Source: Arthrobacter sp. efr-133-R2A-120
GTDB taxonomy: Bacteria; Actinomycetota; Actinomycetes; Actinomycetales; Micrococcaceae
Reading direction: 5' to 3'
DNA length: 64,000 nt
Assembly (NCBI RefSeq): GCF_030209835.1
Contig: NZ_JARVRF010000049.1
Location: 1 to 64,000, forward strand
The number at the start of each line of letters is the position of its first letter. Position 1 is the stretch's first letter. The notes under the pieces are model-generated. The model worked only from the letters and a program-made list of their open reading frames with translations, ran no database searches and was not told where the DNA came from. Shown here piece by piece: positions 63,801 to 64,000 of the stretch. The position numbers and the translations under genes were made by a program.

Positions 63801-64000
63801 ACGACGGCGGCCGCTGGGTCCTGCTGCTCGAGCTGGCAGCGTTGTTGGTCTCCGCCGTCGTGGCGAGCCGGATCTTCACCGCCCGGGGCGCCGGGTATTT
63901 CACCATCCCGGCGTCGGTTGCCGCGGTGGTGGCAGCCGGACCCGAGGTGTCATTCCCTGCCGGGACGTGGCTCGCGGAACCCCTGTTCGGTCAGTTCGCG
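60893..64000 (+). CDS. very large polytopic membrane protein, 3' end beyond the window
   Basis: The frame is open from the ATG at 60893 to the last base, at least 1036 codons, and lacks a stop only because the window ends. AGGAG (60881-60885) is 7 nt upstream. The protein starts with one membrane segment (SGFFGTILVLAIVLVAALVSY), then a charged region, a Pro/Gln-rich linker at about 85-145 (IAPNQIAPVQATPAQPAP), then more than 20 hydrophobic segments from about residue 165 on with very few charged residues between them. This layout recalls DUF2339-type large membrane proteins, but no motif proves it. Function unknown; possibly envelope polymer handling, a guess. Confidence 0.8.
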   Translation, partial: MSGFFGTILVLAIVLVAALVSYSAGKSKGRWLAERDAQRLVDDSVGQYRSGYLAGHLAGWRDAEARRLSAPAEERASRPPGPEGPQTFPPIPVQGAPEQIAPNQIAPVQATPAQPAPVGPVPVEPWPLPIHSQPAQVQPARISPEALRDEQAARKQKRDRQNINITLYVASLLLVAASALFIGTSLPSVLRFAGVWTITAAFYAAGFILHARAPRLRPAAIAFAGTGLALIPVTGLAMYNFALNNGAAAWLVTSVVGTVAYVVAAVRLDNRVLAFLSLSFVVSSAWSGVSMLGGALVWYFASLIGFAVFLTLMATRKPHWLPPVYIRPLMSLHPYVVPFVALAASFVPQHLGKDEYAIIMVVCGVYFAVMAALPQGVFRLQQFYAARLSFTVAFLVFLSDAGLGLPEVLLAAVVLLALQSLWPAFDSSRFARWFPGPGTSQAIRRCRIDAVVCFGLQLAAASMAAFAILVRHSGTPVGLPLFASLLCGLVLAWKLGGHAEWLPVGALVVAAPFADELGGWPTAALLAIAGAFWLLRASRPMEGKRRVFVLAGRIALTLSIPAATAAVAPENPDRAAAVVMAFLAAVTFQLLLEAALIRLGVRTFAPTACLAAFAGAGMAVMPLLILLEQAPDQPLTASAIRIHVLAAALVGWTLFPNAVRVTLRGRMVEFLAPAALAWAGVLSFGALSVALGNAVLLVGMLYFTVQALRLPRTLHRRSYWWAVRALVTLLAGTGYLQLLRDGGGLELAGERLQLATVVFIALTLQVIPPLVEAVRGPDRGLATLDAAVVLPFMAGAVAVVSISGRYVDGSVAGSWQAAAASLIMAASAVAAGFMLRTEGASSVFVPATLALLLLLRGGHIHEVEALLAIFAGFSAVMVAAAPGRTAKGVYFIAARILTAALAAVFAHDVSASVTVVSLTFAGVLVLQHIARWLMRNRLQQIPFQQAAVWVTLGAQAVLPAMYLLAQQEAHDGGRWVLLLELAALLVSAVVASRIFTARGAGYFTIPASVAAVVAAGPEVSFPAGTWLAEPLFGQFA

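Overview
The window looks like a chromosomal segment of a high-GC Gram-positive actinobacterium, most probably Arthrobacter in the wide sense (Arthrobacter, Paenarthrobacter, Pseudarthrobacter). The evidence is a mycothiol synthase gene, an actinobacterial GlnR, TANNNT promoters sitting directly in front of leaderless genes, frequent GTG and TTG starts, and a tRNA-Trp/secE/nusG/rplKA, rplJL, rpoBC, rpsLG-fusA-tuf core laid out as in actinobacteria. The genus is inferred from protein flavour and was not searched.

Positions 1-31 kb are metabolic and stress genes. A ROK repressor faces a GH13 alpha-glucosidase. An aldo/keto reductase is followed by a sulfonate-uptake operon (binding lipoprotein, ATPase, permease, TauD-like dioxygenase). 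Next come a CitE-like lyase, a flavin monooxygenase, a two-subunit MaoC dehydratase, an exporter and murB, then an AlkZ-like winged-helix protein and asd. A compact minus-strand operon (ppk1, mutT1, thyA, folA, small membrane protein) joins polyphosphate metabolism to nucleotide supply and cleanup. After mshD and glnR lies a redox group (nitrobindin-like barrel, flavodoxin-fold oxidoreductase, YgfZ, ankyrin protein), with a 37-residue membrane peptide just upstream. A PadR regulator with an operator precedes a DHA2 exporter.

Positions 31-39 kb hold a GNAT gene, pfkA, and a self-contained envelope-stress module: three PspC-type or membrane proteins, one with a toastrack-like C-terminus, divergent from a PspC-fused histidine kinase and LuxR regulator. 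An aminotransferase follows.

Positions 39.5-60.7 kb are the transcription and translation core. Two interruptions stand out: a pair of paralogous double-GNAT genes between rplA and rplJ, and a thiolase plus a YbaK-type deacylase on the opposite strand between rplL and rpoB. A transcription attenuator precedes rplJ. The last 3.1 kb is the 5' part of a very large multi-spanning membrane protein that runs off the window.

The least expected signal is non-coding. Several families of palindromic intergenic elements are present: five copies of a roughly 30-bp-arm hairpin within 15 kb, two arrays of a 12-bp motif (ACGCTCGCTCAC) repeated at exactly 32-bp spacing, and a 24-bp perfect hairpin. No CRISPR array, insertion sequence, prophage or rRNA gene was seen.
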